Assembly (NCBI GenBank): GCA_030142905.1
Contig: JASJOG010000177.1
Coordinates: forward strand, 248,001-312,000
DNA from: Heliopora coerulea
Lineage: Eukaryota > Cnidaria > Anthozoa > Scleralcyonacea > Helioporidae
Reading direction: 5' to 3'
Length of the DNA stretch: 64,000 bases
Within the stretch, counting starts at the first letter, position 1. The number at the start of each line of letters is the position of its first letter. Below, piece by piece: positions 17,240 to 26,936 of this stretch. The notes below the pieces were generated by a model. The model was given only the letters and a program-made list of their open reading frames with translations. It was not told the origin of the DNA and did no database searches. Position numbers and translations under genes: made by a program.

Positions 17240-19000
17240 TTATTTAGCTATATATTTTAATATTTCACCTTCGTCAAAATCAATACCATATTTTTTACAA
17301 AGAAGATAATGATTTAAAACAATTTCTGGGTATTTCATTTTTCTTGTTGAAACATATACATATAATATTTCTCCATCCATTTTTCCGTGGTCTTTATTTT
17401 TTGATCCAAGATAAAATTTCATATTTGGAGTGTGATACTTTCTAGCATTTGTATAGAAAGAAGCAATTTCTTTTCCATTCACATAAAGATTTCCTTTTTT
17501 ATCACCACTGACGTTACCTTGATCCCAATGAACAGAAAGACATATTAATTTGTTTATTTGAGTTGCATTTGCTTTCAATTGCCATCTGCTATTTGAAATT
17601 GAATACGTGGATGAATTTGTGATATATAATAACGAATTACGATAAGAAATATCAAAATTAGAAGGATCTGGTTGACTTGTTGTTTCATTATCTATGATTT
17701 TAAACAACAACACCTCATTGTTAGACGAATTTAATGATTTTAAACCATATACAAAGTAAAAATTCAAGTATTGATAGCTTAAAATATTTTCTTCACAAGT
17801 TAAATGTAAATTGTTGCTGTTTGATCCAAGACCAGTGTGGTATTGAACACAATAAAAATTATTATTAATTGAGGATTTTTTGAAAAATGGTTGTTTGTTT
17901 GTATCATCTTGTTCGAAAATCCAATCTTTTTTTCTTGACAAATTCAAAAGTTTTTCAACCTTTTTATTGCTTCCAGTATATTCTATATAATTATCATCAT
18001 CTTTCACATCAAAAATTCCTTCATCATCCATTTGTAAATTATAAATATTTGCAACCGTATTTGCCAATGAAAAATTTGTCACACGGTCGTCGACGTATTT
18101 TTTAGTCACAACATGATGATCAGAAGATGGAGTATAATTTGCTGCATGAAGAATATGATGATTTCCCATATCCAAATCCCCAGTCATTGTTCCACCTGTT
18201 TTTGATAATTTTGTGTTTAACTGCATGTCAACACGGTCGTCGACGTATTTTTTTCTCGTCAAATGTGTGTCAAGAGTAGGATCAGAAGTTGTTAAAATTT
18301 TATTATTTCCAATTGTTATATTTCCAGTCATTGTTCCACCAGATTTTCTTAAATATCTTCTATCTGAATAATCTCTATTAATCAACATAAGACCTGAATT
18401 TGCATTACTGTTATCAGTTTGATAATTATAAATTCTTTTATCTCCATGAATATGTGTTTCATTATTTAAATTTACTCTTTGTTGAAATGTTGTTAAACCA
18501 GTTACAGTTCCACCTGTCAAAGACAATTTTTTATTATCTTGGTCATCCACATATTTTTTCCTTGTTAAATGAGTATCATCTGTAGGATCAGAAGTTGTTA
18601 AAATTTTATGATTTCCAATTGTTATATTTCCAGTCATTGTTCCGCCTGTTAAAGATAATTTTTTAGAATCTTGATTATCTACGTATTTTTTCCTACAAAG
18701 GTCTTTATTACTCATAGGATTCACAGTTGTTGTAATTTTATTATTTCCCATTGTGATATCACCAGTCATTATTCCACCACTTTTTGGTAGATAATTCGAA
18801 CTTGTATGAGTAGCATGTCCCGACACTAAATCATCCACATATTTTTTTCTTGCCAAATGTGTATTTTCCGTTGGATCAACTGATGTTATTATATGGTGTG
18901 ACCCCATGTTAATGTCTCCTGTCAGTGTACCTCCTGTTGTTGGGAGACCTCCTGTTTTTATATTATCGCTAACTTTTTCATATCTGTAAAATAAACTCAT
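17240..19000 (-). CDS. Fiber-like protein with LamG-type head (586 aa)
   Basis: The N-terminal 330 residues contain six shaft repeats (GG-x-MTG-x-IT-x-GNHKI, then a KKYVDD block), the layout of trimeric phage fibers. The C-terminal 250 residues look like a concanavalin/LamG beta-sandwich: LYVNGKEIASF, MKFYLGSKNK, MDGEILYVYVSTRKM and a final LLCKKYGIDFDEGE helix. I infer receptor binding by the head. Compared with element A the first repeats are conserved, but the number of repeats and the head differ. It is followed directly upstream by the penton-like gene. Confidence 0.75.
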   Translation of the reverse strand: MSLFYRYEKVSDNIKTGGLPTTGGTLTGDINMGSHHIITSVDPTENTHLARKKYVDDLVSGHATHTSSNYLPKSGGIMTGDITMGNNKITTTVNPMSNKDLCRKKYVDNQDSKKLSLTGGTMTGNITIGNHKILTTSDPTDDTHLTRKKYVDDQDNKKLSLTGGTVTGLTTFQQRVNLNNETHIHGDKRIYNYQTDNSNANSGLMLINRDYSDRRYLRKSGGTMTGNITIGNNKILTTSDPTLDTHLTRKKYVDDRVDMQLNTKLSKTGGTMTGDLDMGNHHILHAANYTPSSDHHVVTKKYVDDRVTNFSLANTVANIYNLQMDDEGIFDVKDDDNYIEYTGSNKKVEKLLNLSRKKDWIFEQDDTNKQPFFKKSSINNNFYCVQYHTGLGSNSNNLHLTCEENILSYQYLNFYFVYGLKSLNSSNNEVLLFKIIDNETTSQPDPSNFDISYRNSLLYITNSSTYSISNSRWQLKANATQINKLICLSVHWDQGNVSGDKKGNLYVNGKEIASFYTNARKYHTPNMKFYLGSKNKDHGKMDGEILYVYVSTRKMKYPEIVLNHYLLCKKYGIDFDEGEILKYIAK

Positions 19001-19750
19001 TTATTTAATAATAATTTCTAATAAAACATTTCCAATTGATGATGAACCACCTTGTGGGCCACTACCATGGTTTCCTTCTACTTTGAATATTAATTCATTA
19101 TAAATTCCATTTGATAATTTTATTCCTCCTCCCGGTCCTGTTTCTTCAGGTGGATAAATTTTTGAGACACTTCCTGTTAGTGTTTGTTCTGTTGTTATTG
19201 GAACTTGAATAAGTACATTACTTCTTTTACCATTTACAAAATTTTTACTTTTATGAATCATATTACAGCTTATGTTTACATATTCCAAGTTGTTATTAAT
19301 ATTTACCACGCTGTCACTTTCAGTTAATGTATTTGCTTGTATTACTTTATTCTCTGGAAATCCTATGATTGGACCAAATGTTTGTAAATTTAATGTTTTA
19401 TCTGATTTTATTGTACATTTTCCAGAAAATTCAACTTGTTCCAGTTCAATTGTTCCAACATTTTCTAATTCAGTTTTTAAAATATTAAAAGTATAATATC
19501 CATCTTTGAAACCAATTTTTGTTCCATCATAGGTATAATGATGAATATTTTGATATAAATTATTATAATTCCAAAAAATACTAACTGATTTTACAAACAT
19601 CTCTGAACAATTGTTTAATATAATTGGTTCATCTAACGGAATTATTTTTTGTGACCCACTTGCACCTTTGGTGCTGAGACCTCCGGTCGATTGTGAACTG
19701 CTTTCGCTGGTTTCATCTTTTGTAATGAAGATTTTTAAAGATATTGTCAT
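19001..19750 (-). CDS. Penton-like minor capsid protein (249 aa)
   Basis: Nearly identical to the element A protein at 981-1718, with the same central IIGF and YVNISCN blocks. The C-terminal loop before NVLLEIIIK is four residues longer (GPQGGS region). The start codon is in a TAAAATAAATG context. The fiber gene begins right after its stop. Taken as a single jelly-roll capsid-vertex protein on pattern similarity only. Confidence 0.65.
   Translation of the reverse strand: MTISLKIFITKDETSESSSQSTGGLSTKGASGSQKIIPLDEPIILNNCSEMFVKSVSIFWNYNNLYQNIHHYTYDGTKIGFKDGYYTFNILKTELENVGTIELEQVEFSGKCTIKSDKTLNLQTFGPIIGFPENKVIQANTLTESDSVVNINNNLEYVNISCNMIHKSKNFVNGKRSNVLIQVPITTEQTLTGSVSKIYPPEETGPGGGIKLSNGIYNELIFKVEGNHGSGPQGGSSSIGNVLLEIIIK
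19662..19688. repeat. GC-rich double hairpin in penton-like gene (B)
   Basis: GCACC-TTT-GGTGC, TGA, GACC-TCC-GGTC; same as 1630-1656 in element A, so it predates the split of the copies or was carried by recombination. Confidence 0.85.
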
Positions 19751-19795
19751 TTATTTTATAATATATATTTTGATTCAAAATTCTGACTTGTCGGT

Positions 19796-19822
19796 CCGCT
19801 CCGCGGTGTTCGATCAGAACAC
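19796..19822. repeat. GC-rich double hairpin overlapping a stop codon
   Basis: CCGC-TCC-GCGG and GTGTTC-GATCA-GAACAC. The stop of the 514-aa gene (19814-19816) lies inside the loop and stem of the second hairpin. Confidence 0.8.
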
Positions 19823-21358
19823 GTACCGTGCAATTAAAATTCCACCAACTATTGCAAAAGATAAAATCCATAAATTTTCACTTGATGTTTTTGGAGGAAT
19901 AATTTTTGAAGATTGGTTGAGTTTACCTGAAAGGTCTGAAATGTCTTTTAATGTATTTTTCAAATCTTTTTTGGATTCATTTTTCTTTATATCTTTTTTG
20001 GATTCATTTTTCTTTATTTCATTTTTCTTTATTTCATTTCCCTGTAATTTTGTTTCGCGGGTCTTTGACCCGTAATAATTTAATTTTTCATTAATTCCAA
20101 AAACCATATTTTCATCAGAATCTTTTAATTTATTATTATATCCTTCAATAGGATCTTTTAAAATTATTAAAGACGATGGAATCAACCATAAAGTTGGACT
20201 TATAGCAGTATTTAAAACTACATTAGTTGATGAAATTGCTTGATTCATATTATTAATCCATGTTGTCGTATCATAATTTATTATAGAATCTTCAAAAATT
20301 TGTCTAAAAACTTTTTGTGTTTCCAATGCTGAAGCTCTATTTGAAACAATACTTTGTCTAGTTCTAGCTTGTGCTCCAAGGATTGCATAAAGATATGCTT
20401 CAATGCTGTGATTTAATAATTCTGTTCCTTTTTTGATTAATCCATTTGACAATTTTGGAATAAATTTTTTGTAATCATTTTGTGTGTCTCTAATTTGACC
20501 AGGGCCGTGTTGATATCCTCTCCATGATGTAGTCATGTCAATTGCATGAGAATCTCCAATGTTTCTTTTTTTTCCTGAAATTTCTTGCCATGTCCATTTT
20601 GGATAGTGATCTTTTAAAAAACCAGCATTAAATTTATAAAATGTTTTATCATCGCCATTTCTCAATTGCCACATAATTCTTCTAACTGTAAAATATAGAT
20701 GAAATCTCATAAATGATGTAATTTGTTTTGGTACACTCCCTCCGGTCAGCGCTCTGCTGTCATCTGAAAATAATAAATGTTGTATTGAAATTCCGCATCC
20801 ATAAGTTGCAATCCATGTTCCTATAATGCTTTGAAAATATGGTTCATTAAGTGACCATTTTGCATTATCATCTGTAGTTATATTTAATCCAGGTAAATTG
20901 CTTTGAAAATAATCTGTATTGTTTACATAAATCCTAAACTGGTTAATAGGATAACTTAAAACATATTGTGTAGGAAATTCATCCCAATAATATGATTTTC
21001 CAGCATAACCAACATGTCTTTTTCCTCTTGGTAATTCTTGTATGCTTCCTCCAATTTTCCAAATTTTTGGAAAATTTGGTTTTGGTTTGTTAATATAAAG
21101 ATACTTTGTCATATTTGGATCATTTTTAAATGTATCTGAATTTATATCTGTTGACAAAAACGAATTATTTTTAAACCAAATATGATAACCATGAAAAACA
21201 GCATTTTTATCAAAATCAGCTTCAAAAGTAAACTTTGACATGTCTGTGTATGGATATTTTTTCTTAAAATATTTTTTCTCCAATTCAACATCTTCTTTAA
21301 TATTTTTCATAACATAGTCATAATTTTTTCCATAATATTTTCTTTCCATTTTTTCCAT
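19814..21358 (-). CDS. Large conserved protein with C-terminal membrane anchor (514 aa)
   Basis: Homologue of the 531-residue protein of element A. The central region is nearly identical, while the first 70 residues and the Lys-rich stretch before the anchor differ. The anchor is WILSFAIVGGILIARYVF. The ATG at 21358 is chosen because the upstream ATG in the usual AAATAAATG context is out of frame here; the homology begins a few codons before 21358, so the original start may have been lost. Probably a virion structural or membrane protein; function not recognised. Confidence 0.75.
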   Translation of the reverse strand: MEKMERKYYGKNYDYVMKNIKEDVELEKKYFKKKYPYTDMSKFTFEADFDKNAVFHGYHIWFKNNSFLSTDINSDTFKNDPNMTKYLYINKPKPNFPKIWKIGGSIQELPRGKRHVGYAGKSYYWDEFPTQYVLSYPINQFRIYVNNTDYFQSNLPGLNITTDDNAKWSLNEPYFQSIIGTWIATYGCGISIQHLLFSDDSRALTGGSVPKQITSFMRFHLYFTVRRIMWQLRNGDDKTFYKFNAGFLKDHYPKWTWQEISGKKRNIGDSHAIDMTTSWRGYQHGPGQIRDTQNDYKKFIPKLSNGLIKKGTELLNHSIEAYLYAILGAQARTRQSIVSNRASALETQKVFRQIFEDSIINYDTTTWINNMNQAISSTNVVLNTAISPTLWLIPSSLIILKDPIEGYNNKLKDSDENMVFGINEKLNYYGSKTRETKLQGNEIKKNEIKKNESKKDIKKNESKKDLKNTLKDISDLSGKLNQSSKIIPPKTSSENLWILSFAIVGGILIARYVF

Positions 21359-21396
21359 TTCTTCAGTTGAATCATTATTTATTTTAATAAAAATAA
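21359..21396. promoter_or_regulatory. Divergent promoter of large protein and integrase (B)
   Basis: The AT-rich palindrome-like TTATTTATTTTAATAAAAA, ending in ATAAATG at the integrase start, is the counterpart of 3766-3786 in element A. Confidence 0.5.
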
Positions 21397-22599
21397 ATGA
21401 ACGTGAAGGAAGTGAACGCTAACAAAATTAGCGACAAAGAAGTTGTTATTGAACAAGAGTTAAGAGATATTTATTACAACCCAGAAACAGGTTATCAATC
21501 TGCAGAAAGACTTTATCAAAAAGCAAAAGACAGACTTCCAAAGGGGTTAAAAATCAGTAGAAAAATTGTGCAAGACTGGTTAAAAACACAAGATACTTTT
21601 ACAAGATTTAAACCAATTGCCAGAAGACATAAATTTCAAAAAACATTTGTTAAAGACTTGGGTAACCAAATACAAATGGACTTGATTGATATGAAAAAAT
21701 ATCAAAAATATAATGATGGATATTATTGGATACTTACTGCTGTTGAAATTTTGAGTCGATATGCATTCTCTATTCCTGTCTACAGAAAAGATACTTTTAA
21801 CATGACGAAAGCTGTTGGAAAATTACTTAGAAAATTCAAAAAAAGATTTGGTAAATATCCAAATGTAGCTCAATTTGATGAAGGAAAAGAATTTTATAAT
21901 GTTGGTGTAAGGTGGTTATTGAAGGAACATAATGTTGAATATTTTTCCACAAAATCTGTTAAAAAAGCAGCTATAGTTGAAAGATTTAACAGAACTCTAA
22001 AAACATCCATGTGGAAATATTTCTATAGCAAGGAAACTTATAATTGGGTTAACATTTTGAAAAACCTTGTAAATAATTATAATAATACTAAACACAAGAG
22101 TATATTAATGAAACCTGCTGATGTTAACAAGTCTAACAAAGACCAAGTGTGGATTACACTATATGGTTACCCATTAGGGGATTTACCTTTACCTAAATTC
22201 AGAATTGGTGATACTGTTAGGATTTCTAAATATAAGAATATCTTTACAAAAGGTTATGAAGCTAATTTTACAGAAGAAATTTTTAAAATTGTAAAAGTAT
22301 TTAGAGGTGATCCAAACATGTATGAAGTGGAAGATTTAGAAGGTGAACCAATTATTGGAAAATTTTATGAACAGGAATTATCTGCTGTTAATAAAAAGGA
22401 CCGTGAGGGTGATGTGTATAGCGTTGAGAAAATATTAAAAAGAAAAAAAGTGAAAGGAAAAAATATGGTGTTGGTAAAGTGGGAAGGTTATGACAATAAA
22501 CATAACTCTTGGATCGCGCAAAGCGCTCTGATCGGACGAAGTCCTCATCGACCAGAGGTCTCAGCACCAAAGGTGCAGGACCACAGGTCCAGCAGCTAA
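21397..22599 (+). CDS. Chromodomain integrase, intact (400 aa)
   Basis: The frame is open throughout. The catalytic triad is D in QMDLIDM, D in QFDEGKEF and E in AIVERFNRTLK, with normal spacing for retroviral-type integrases. The C-terminal chromodomain (MVLVKWEGYDNKHNSWI) should read methylated histone tails. The protein ends inside a GC-rich hairpin array, so its final 25 or so residues are hairpin-encoded and differ from element A. It would have catalysed insertion of the element; the 8-bp duplication around B is its presumed product. Confidence 0.92.
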   Translation: MNVKEVNANKISDKEVVIEQELRDIYYNPETGYQSAERLYQKAKDRLPKGLKISRKIVQDWLKTQDTFTRFKPIARRHKFQKTFVKDLGNQIQMDLIDMKKYQKYNDGYYWILTAVEILSRYAFSIPVYRKDTFNMTKAVGKLLRKFKKRFGKYPNVAQFDEGKEFYNVGVRWLLKEHNVEYFSTKSVKKAAIVERFNRTLKTSMWKYFYSKETYNWVNILKNLVNNYNNTKHKSILMKPADVNKSNKDQVWITLYGYPLGDLPLPKFRIGDTVRISKYKNIFTKGYEANFTEEIFKIVKVFRGDPNMYEVEDLEGEPIIGKFYEQELSAVNKKDREGDVYSVEKILKRKKVKGKNMVLVKWEGYDNKHNSWIAQSALIGRSPHRPEVSAPKVQDHRSSS

Positions 22600-22641
22600 G
22601 CTGAAGCTTCGCTTCTGAGACCTTCGGTCGATGCGATCGCA
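22550..22641. repeat. Hairpin array at the integrase 3' end (element B)
   Basis: In order: GACC-AGA-GGTC, TCA, GCACC-AAA-GGTGC; GGACC-ACA-GGTCC; CAGC-TAA-GCTG; GAAGC-TTC-GCTTC, TGA, GACC-TTC-GGTC; TGCGATCGCA. The right part equals element A and the left part is different, with other stems at the same positions. Confidence 0.88.
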
Positions 22642-22670
22642 GAAGAAAATATTCAAAACATATAAAATAA

Positions 22671-24047
22671 ATGGATAATAACGGTTTTGATAATATTGAA
22701 ATGAAAAATAAAAACATAGAAGACCGCGAGGAAGAAGAGGAATACAGAGAAGAACACGAAACGGGTGAAACAAGTGGAGGAAATTTTGCTGATACAAATT
22801 TAGATACTGGAGAAACAACTAGATTGTTATCCCTGACGAGTCAAACTGATACACCTGTTAGAGTTGAAAATCTTGATAACACCAATTCTAGAAGATTTTA
22901 TAACAAATTCAAAAAAGGTTTGAGTGGAATTAAAAGATCAATAACTAATGATAAAAAAAATTTTTTCGAAAAAATTTTTAGTTTCACTCTTGAGAAAAAA
23001 AATGGAGAAAATAGTAAAAAATTGTTAGAAGAAACTAGGTTTGAAAAAGATGAAAAAGGAAATGTTTCAATTTTTTTCAAAGGAATAAAAATTGGTAATA
23101 TCGTTGAAAATGAATCACAGTTATTTGGTAGAAAAAATAAGACATTTGTTAATGAATTCGGAGATATTTTTGAAAAAGCAAAACAAGAATATAAAAAAAC
23201 ACCAGATTCTATTATAGATAAAAAAATATCCAAGGAAAATATTGAAATGAAAGAGATTGAGAGAAAAAATATAGTTGAAAGCACCATTTCACAAATTGAT
23301 AATGAAGTTAATAGAATAATTGATGAAAATAACTTGACTAAATTAATTGAAGATGTAAATGATCCAAGAAGATCATTATTTGATTCAGATGAATTAAGAG
23401 AATTTAGAGGTTTATTAAATTTTGAAGAAGCTGCCTCTCCGGTTGGTGGTGAAGACTATTTTGATTTATCAGAAAATGAAAGAAAAAATGTTTTACGTGA
23501 AAAAATTAAATCATTTGATAGAGAATATGAATATTGGAAAAATAAAGCTGATTTAGAAACAGCTGAACCCCAAAAAAGTATATATAAGAGTTTTTCAGAA
23601 ATTGCAAAATTATATGCAGATAAAACGAGACTTGAAAATGGGGGAAAACCAATTAGTGAAGAAGGAATACAGATTTTAAATGAAAATGCTGAAGAATCTG
23701 ACCTTGGAAGATTAGAAAGATTTAAAAAATGGGCAAAAGAAAATCTCGCAGGTTTATCAGCAGTAGCAATTTCTGTAGCAGGTATAATTACAGTAATAGT
23801 TATGGGAGCAAGAAACGTATTAAAACAAGGTGCAAATGCAGTTGGAAAATTAGCAAAATCACTTGCAAATATAGGTAAAAATTTTGGTGCAGTCATTTCA
23901 GCAGTTTTAAATTTAATTTCTCAAATATTATCATGGGGTGCAAAAGGTATTGCTTTTCTAGCTAAAAATTTATGGATATTAGCTATTGCAATTACTTACT
24001 TTTTATATGAAGAATATAAGAATAGAAAAAATAGAAAAAATAAATAA
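22671..24047 (+). CDS. Hydrophobic C-terminus protein (458 aa)
   Basis: Homologue of 5097-6458. The charged N-terminal region is variable (acidic EEEEEYREEHE tract), the central helical region (from about residue 190) is well conserved, and the C-terminal membrane region has LSAVAISVAGIITVIVM and NLWILAIAITYFLY. Intact. A GETSGG motif near residue 32 is kept in both copies and could be a processing site, but no protease gene is visible in the element. Function unknown. Confidence 0.75.
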   Translation: MDNNGFDNIEMKNKNIEDREEEEEYREEHETGETSGGNFADTNLDTGETTRLLSLTSQTDTPVRVENLDNTNSRRFYNKFKKGLSGIKRSITNDKKNFFEKIFSFTLEKKNGENSKKLLEETRFEKDEKGNVSIFFKGIKIGNIVENESQLFGRKNKTFVNEFGDIFEKAKQEYKKTPDSIIDKKISKENIEMKEIERKNIVESTISQIDNEVNRIIDENNLTKLIEDVNDPRRSLFDSDELREFRGLLNFEEAASPVGGEDYFDLSENERKNVLREKIKSFDREYEYWKNKADLETAEPQKSIYKSFSEIAKLYADKTRLENGGKPISEEGIQILNENAEESDLGRLERFKKWAKENLAGLSAVAISVAGIITVIVMGARNVLKQGANAVGKLAKSLANIGKNFGAVISAVLNLISQILSWGAKGIAFLAKNLWILAIAITYFLYEEYKNRKNRKNK

Positions 24048-24074
24048 AATTTTTAATTTTTTATATAATAAAAA

Positions 24075-25312
24075 ATGAATAGAGAAAACGAATTATATCC
24101 AGGATATAAAAAATCTAAAATGAGCGAAATTAAAGGAATTAGAACAAGGCGTGTTGTAACTTTAAACCCAAATTCAGTAAACCCAGAAGAAGACCTTTAT
24201 ATAGATATTCCAAAATTAAATCCTAATTTGTGTCTTGTTCCTGATTCATTAAAATTGTTATTTAATTTTAAAAATGCAAACACCAAGTCTTGGTTTTTAA
24301 ATAAATTATCAAAATTGTTAAAGAAAAGATTGGTTGTTAAATTTGCTGGAGAAATTGTTTATGATAATAGTGGAGAATCTATTTTGGAAATTTACAAAGA
24401 TCTCTGGAAAACTAAATCCGAAAGAGCAGATATGGTTGAATATGGAATCGCTCGAGAAAATCTTAGAAAATTAATTTCAAAAGATGACTCTGGAGCAACA
24501 AGTGGTAGTTCTGAAAAAGTTTCTGATAAACTAATGTTTGATATTTATGGTACAAAACAGTGCTTAAAATTGGAAAAAATACTATCAGATCATGGATTAT
24601 ATGCTCCTCATGGAATGATTAACAATTTTCAAAATGTTTTAATTTCCCAAAAGCAAGTGAAATTATGATAGCACAAAGTGGTGAAAGTGTTGGTGGATAT
24701 AAGTTGGAAAATTTAGAATTGGAATATGAAACGATTGAAAATCAAGATTTAGCAGTTGATGTTTTAACAAATTACACTACTGGAAGATCACTATCATATA
24801 ATTATGTAACTTTGATGAAAACAGTAGAATGGGATAAAAACGCAACTTTACATAATGAAACTATAAATATTCCACGTAAAAGTATGAAAGCAGTTGTACT
24901 GTTATTTAGAAATAAAACTGTAACAGATAGTGAGCAATTTGTTTATCCAAATATAACAGATGTCAAAATTAGTGTTGAAGGGGTTCCAAATAGCATATAT
25001 TCCCAAGGTTTTCCGAAAAGAAGATTTTTTGAAGAAGCATTTAGAATATTTCGCTGTAGTTATTTTGACTGTGATGCAGTTATGGATATTGAAAAATTCT
25101 ACAAAGATTCATTTGCATTATGTGTGGATTTAAGAACATTAGATGACAACTTTGTTTATGGAACTGGTAAAAAATTAGTAAACACACAGTCTGGATTATT
25201 GCTAGAAATTAAAAAAACTGCTATTCCTGCAAATGTAATGTGTTATATATTTGTAATAAGTGATGGACTGCTAAATATTGTAAATAAAGATTTGTCTTCA
25301 ATTCAATTTTAA
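24075..25312 (+). pseudogene. Major-capsid-like gene, frameshifted
   Basis: Very similar to 6484-7722 in element A. A one-base loss near 24641-24650 shifts the frame, giving a 197-residue and a 215-residue piece that overlap by four bases. The second half is almost identical to element A at the DNA level, suggesting recent gene conversion or recent common origin. Assigned as double-jelly-roll capsid-like with the same caution as for A. Confidence 0.75.
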
Positions 25313-25328
25313 AAAACAAAAATAAAAA

Positions 25329-25931
25329 ATGAATTATGAAATTAAACCATTTAATATGATAATTGTTGGAATGACTGCTTGTGGAAAAACAAAATATCTT
25401 TTGGATTTTATAGAATCAAAATATAAAAATTATTTTGATTATATTTTTCTAATTTGTCCAACATTTGAATGGAATAAAACTTATGAAAATTGGAAATATG
25501 ATAAAGACGAAGATTTTATTGCTATTCCTTGTGACCAAGACAACGTTGAAGATTGGTTAAAATTTATAGTAAATTTTTCAAAAGGAAGTAAAAGCTTAAT
25601 TATTCTTGATGATTGTGCAAGTGGAAAAAATGTTAAAAATAGAACAAGTGAATTGGTTAAATTAGGATTTAGCGCTAGACACTATAATCTTTCCGTTGTT
25701 GTAATTACACAACAATTTACAAGTATTGCAAAACCATTTAGAGAAAATATTTCAAAATTAATCACATTTTATAATCCAAATAAAAAAGATATGACAACAA
25801 TAGTTCAAGAATATTTAGGTTTGGAAGACCGCAAAGAATTGGAAAAAATTTTAGAAACTTTGAAAACAAAAAAATATTCATGTTTGGAAATAAATTTAAT
25901 TTTTCCATTTAGTTATAAAATAAATGAGTGA
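25329..25931 (+). CDS. A32/FtsK-HerA-type packaging ATPase (200 aa)
   Basis: Walker A GMTACGKTK, Walker B SLIILDDC and the downstream VVVITQQ segment are intact. Nearly identical to 7739-8347. Starts 16 bp after the capsid-like gene and overlaps the next gene by 8 bases. Expected to act at the capsid vertex in DNA packaging. Confidence 0.9.
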   Translation: MNYEIKPFNMIIVGMTACGKTKYLLDFIESKYKNYFDYIFLICPTFEWNKTYENWKYDKDEDFIAIPCDQDNVEDWLKFIVNFSKGSKSLIILDDCASGKNVKNRTSELVKLGFSARHYNLSVVVITQQFTSIAKPFRENISKLITFYNPNKKDMTTIVQEYLGLEDRKELEKILETLKTKKYSCLEINLIFPFSYKINE

Positions 25932-26487
25932 AGCAAGTGATCGACCAGAGGTCTCAGCAGCGAAGCTGCAACATATAGAAGTTCCGCAAATGGAACCAAA
26001 TACAACCACATCTAGTGAAACTCTACGCGGTGAAGCTGTAAGTGGTAAAGAACACAAAACGCAAGATGGGGGTATAGCGAATGATGTTAAAAAAGAAATA
26101 ATGAAAAAACGTGAAGAATTGATAAGATTATCTGAAGATGGAGAAATTTCTCAATCAGTTCAAAATTTGAAAAAATCAAGTGATAAAGTTATATTAAAAA
26201 TTTATGCTGAATATGAAATTAAACAAGCAGAAAAAACAAATTCATTTTTAACAGATTTATTAATTAGTAAATTTGCGGATTTATTAGGTGGTTTAGAAGC
26301 AATTGAAAGTAGTGAAGAATTAGAAAAAGAATTGGTGAGAGATAAATTATTAAAAAGAGATGTAAAATCTGTGGTTGAAGGACTAACTCCGTATCTACCA
26401 TATCTTGGAATATTATCTGGCGGTATTACGGTTGGAAAACATGTTATTAAAAAACATGTTGAAAAACCAAAATCACCGACAAATTAA
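25924..26487 (+). CDS. Membrane-segment protein (187 aa), function unknown
   Basis: The N-terminal 60 residues are variable and polar, and include a double-hairpin insert directly after the start. The centre is helical and charged (KKREELIRLSEDGEIS), and the C-terminal third has one hydrophobic segment (YLPYLGILSGGITVG) before a Lys-rich tail. Starts within the ATPase 3' end. The frame is intact here but shifted in element A. Not recognised as a known family. Confidence 0.7.
   Translation: MSEASDRPEVSAAKLQHIEVPQMEPNTTTSSETLRGEAVSGKEHKTQDGGIANDVKKEIMKKREELIRLSEDGEISQSVQNLKKSSDKVILKIYAEYEIKQAEKTNSFLTDLLISKFADLLGGLEAIESSEELEKELVRDKLLKRDVKSVVEGLTPYLPYLGILSGGITVGKHVIKKHVEKPKSPTN
25943..25969. repeat. 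GC-rich double hairpin at a gene 5' end
   Basis: GACC-AGA-GGTC, TCA, GCAGC-GAA-GCTGC, starting about 20 bases after the ATG. Element A lacks it at this position. Confidence 0.88.
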
Positions 26488-26521
26488 TTTTATAATAAAT
26501 ATATATTATAAAATTACAAAA

Positions 26522-26920
26522 TTATTCATCTTCGTTTTGTGGTTTTGGTTTGTCAACATGTTCATTTTTTAAATTAATCAATGAAGCAATTATTTTATCT
26601 TTTTCTACGTCACTTTTATCTTCATTTTTTAAAGATTTTAGTAATTTTAAATGATTATTATTTTCTGAAAAATTAATTTCTTGCACAAAATTTCTTCCAA
26701 AGGTTGCTCCAGCTTCAAAATCTTTAAAACCAACATCAACATGAGCACCAATTCTAAAACCACTTTTTTGAACTTTTCTAAAATTTATTGGTGGATAACC
26801 ATGAAGATTTATATCAAGATTTGATTTTGATTTTTTATTTTTAGAATTTTCAATATGATTTTCAATACTTGAATCGTGTGAATTATTTTTACTTTTTGTT
26901 TTTGAAATACAATTACCCAT
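26522..26920 (-). CDS. Small protein with N-myristoylation signal (132 aa)
   Basis: Homologue of 8919-9317, with the same MGNCISKTKS start and the conserved INFRKVQKSGFRIGAHVDVGF core. Length is identical and differences are mostly conservative, which suggests the protein is under selection. Points inward from the right terminal repeat; ATG preceded by TATAAATAA. Confidence 0.75.
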   Translation of the reverse strand: MGNCISKTKSKNNSHDSSIENHIENSKNKKSKSNLDINLHGYPPINFRKVQKSGFRIGAHVDVGFKDFEAGATFGRNFVQEINFSENNNHLKLLKSLKNEDKSDVEKDKIIASLINLKNEHVDKPKPQNEDE

Positions 26921-26936
26921 TTATTTATAATGATTT

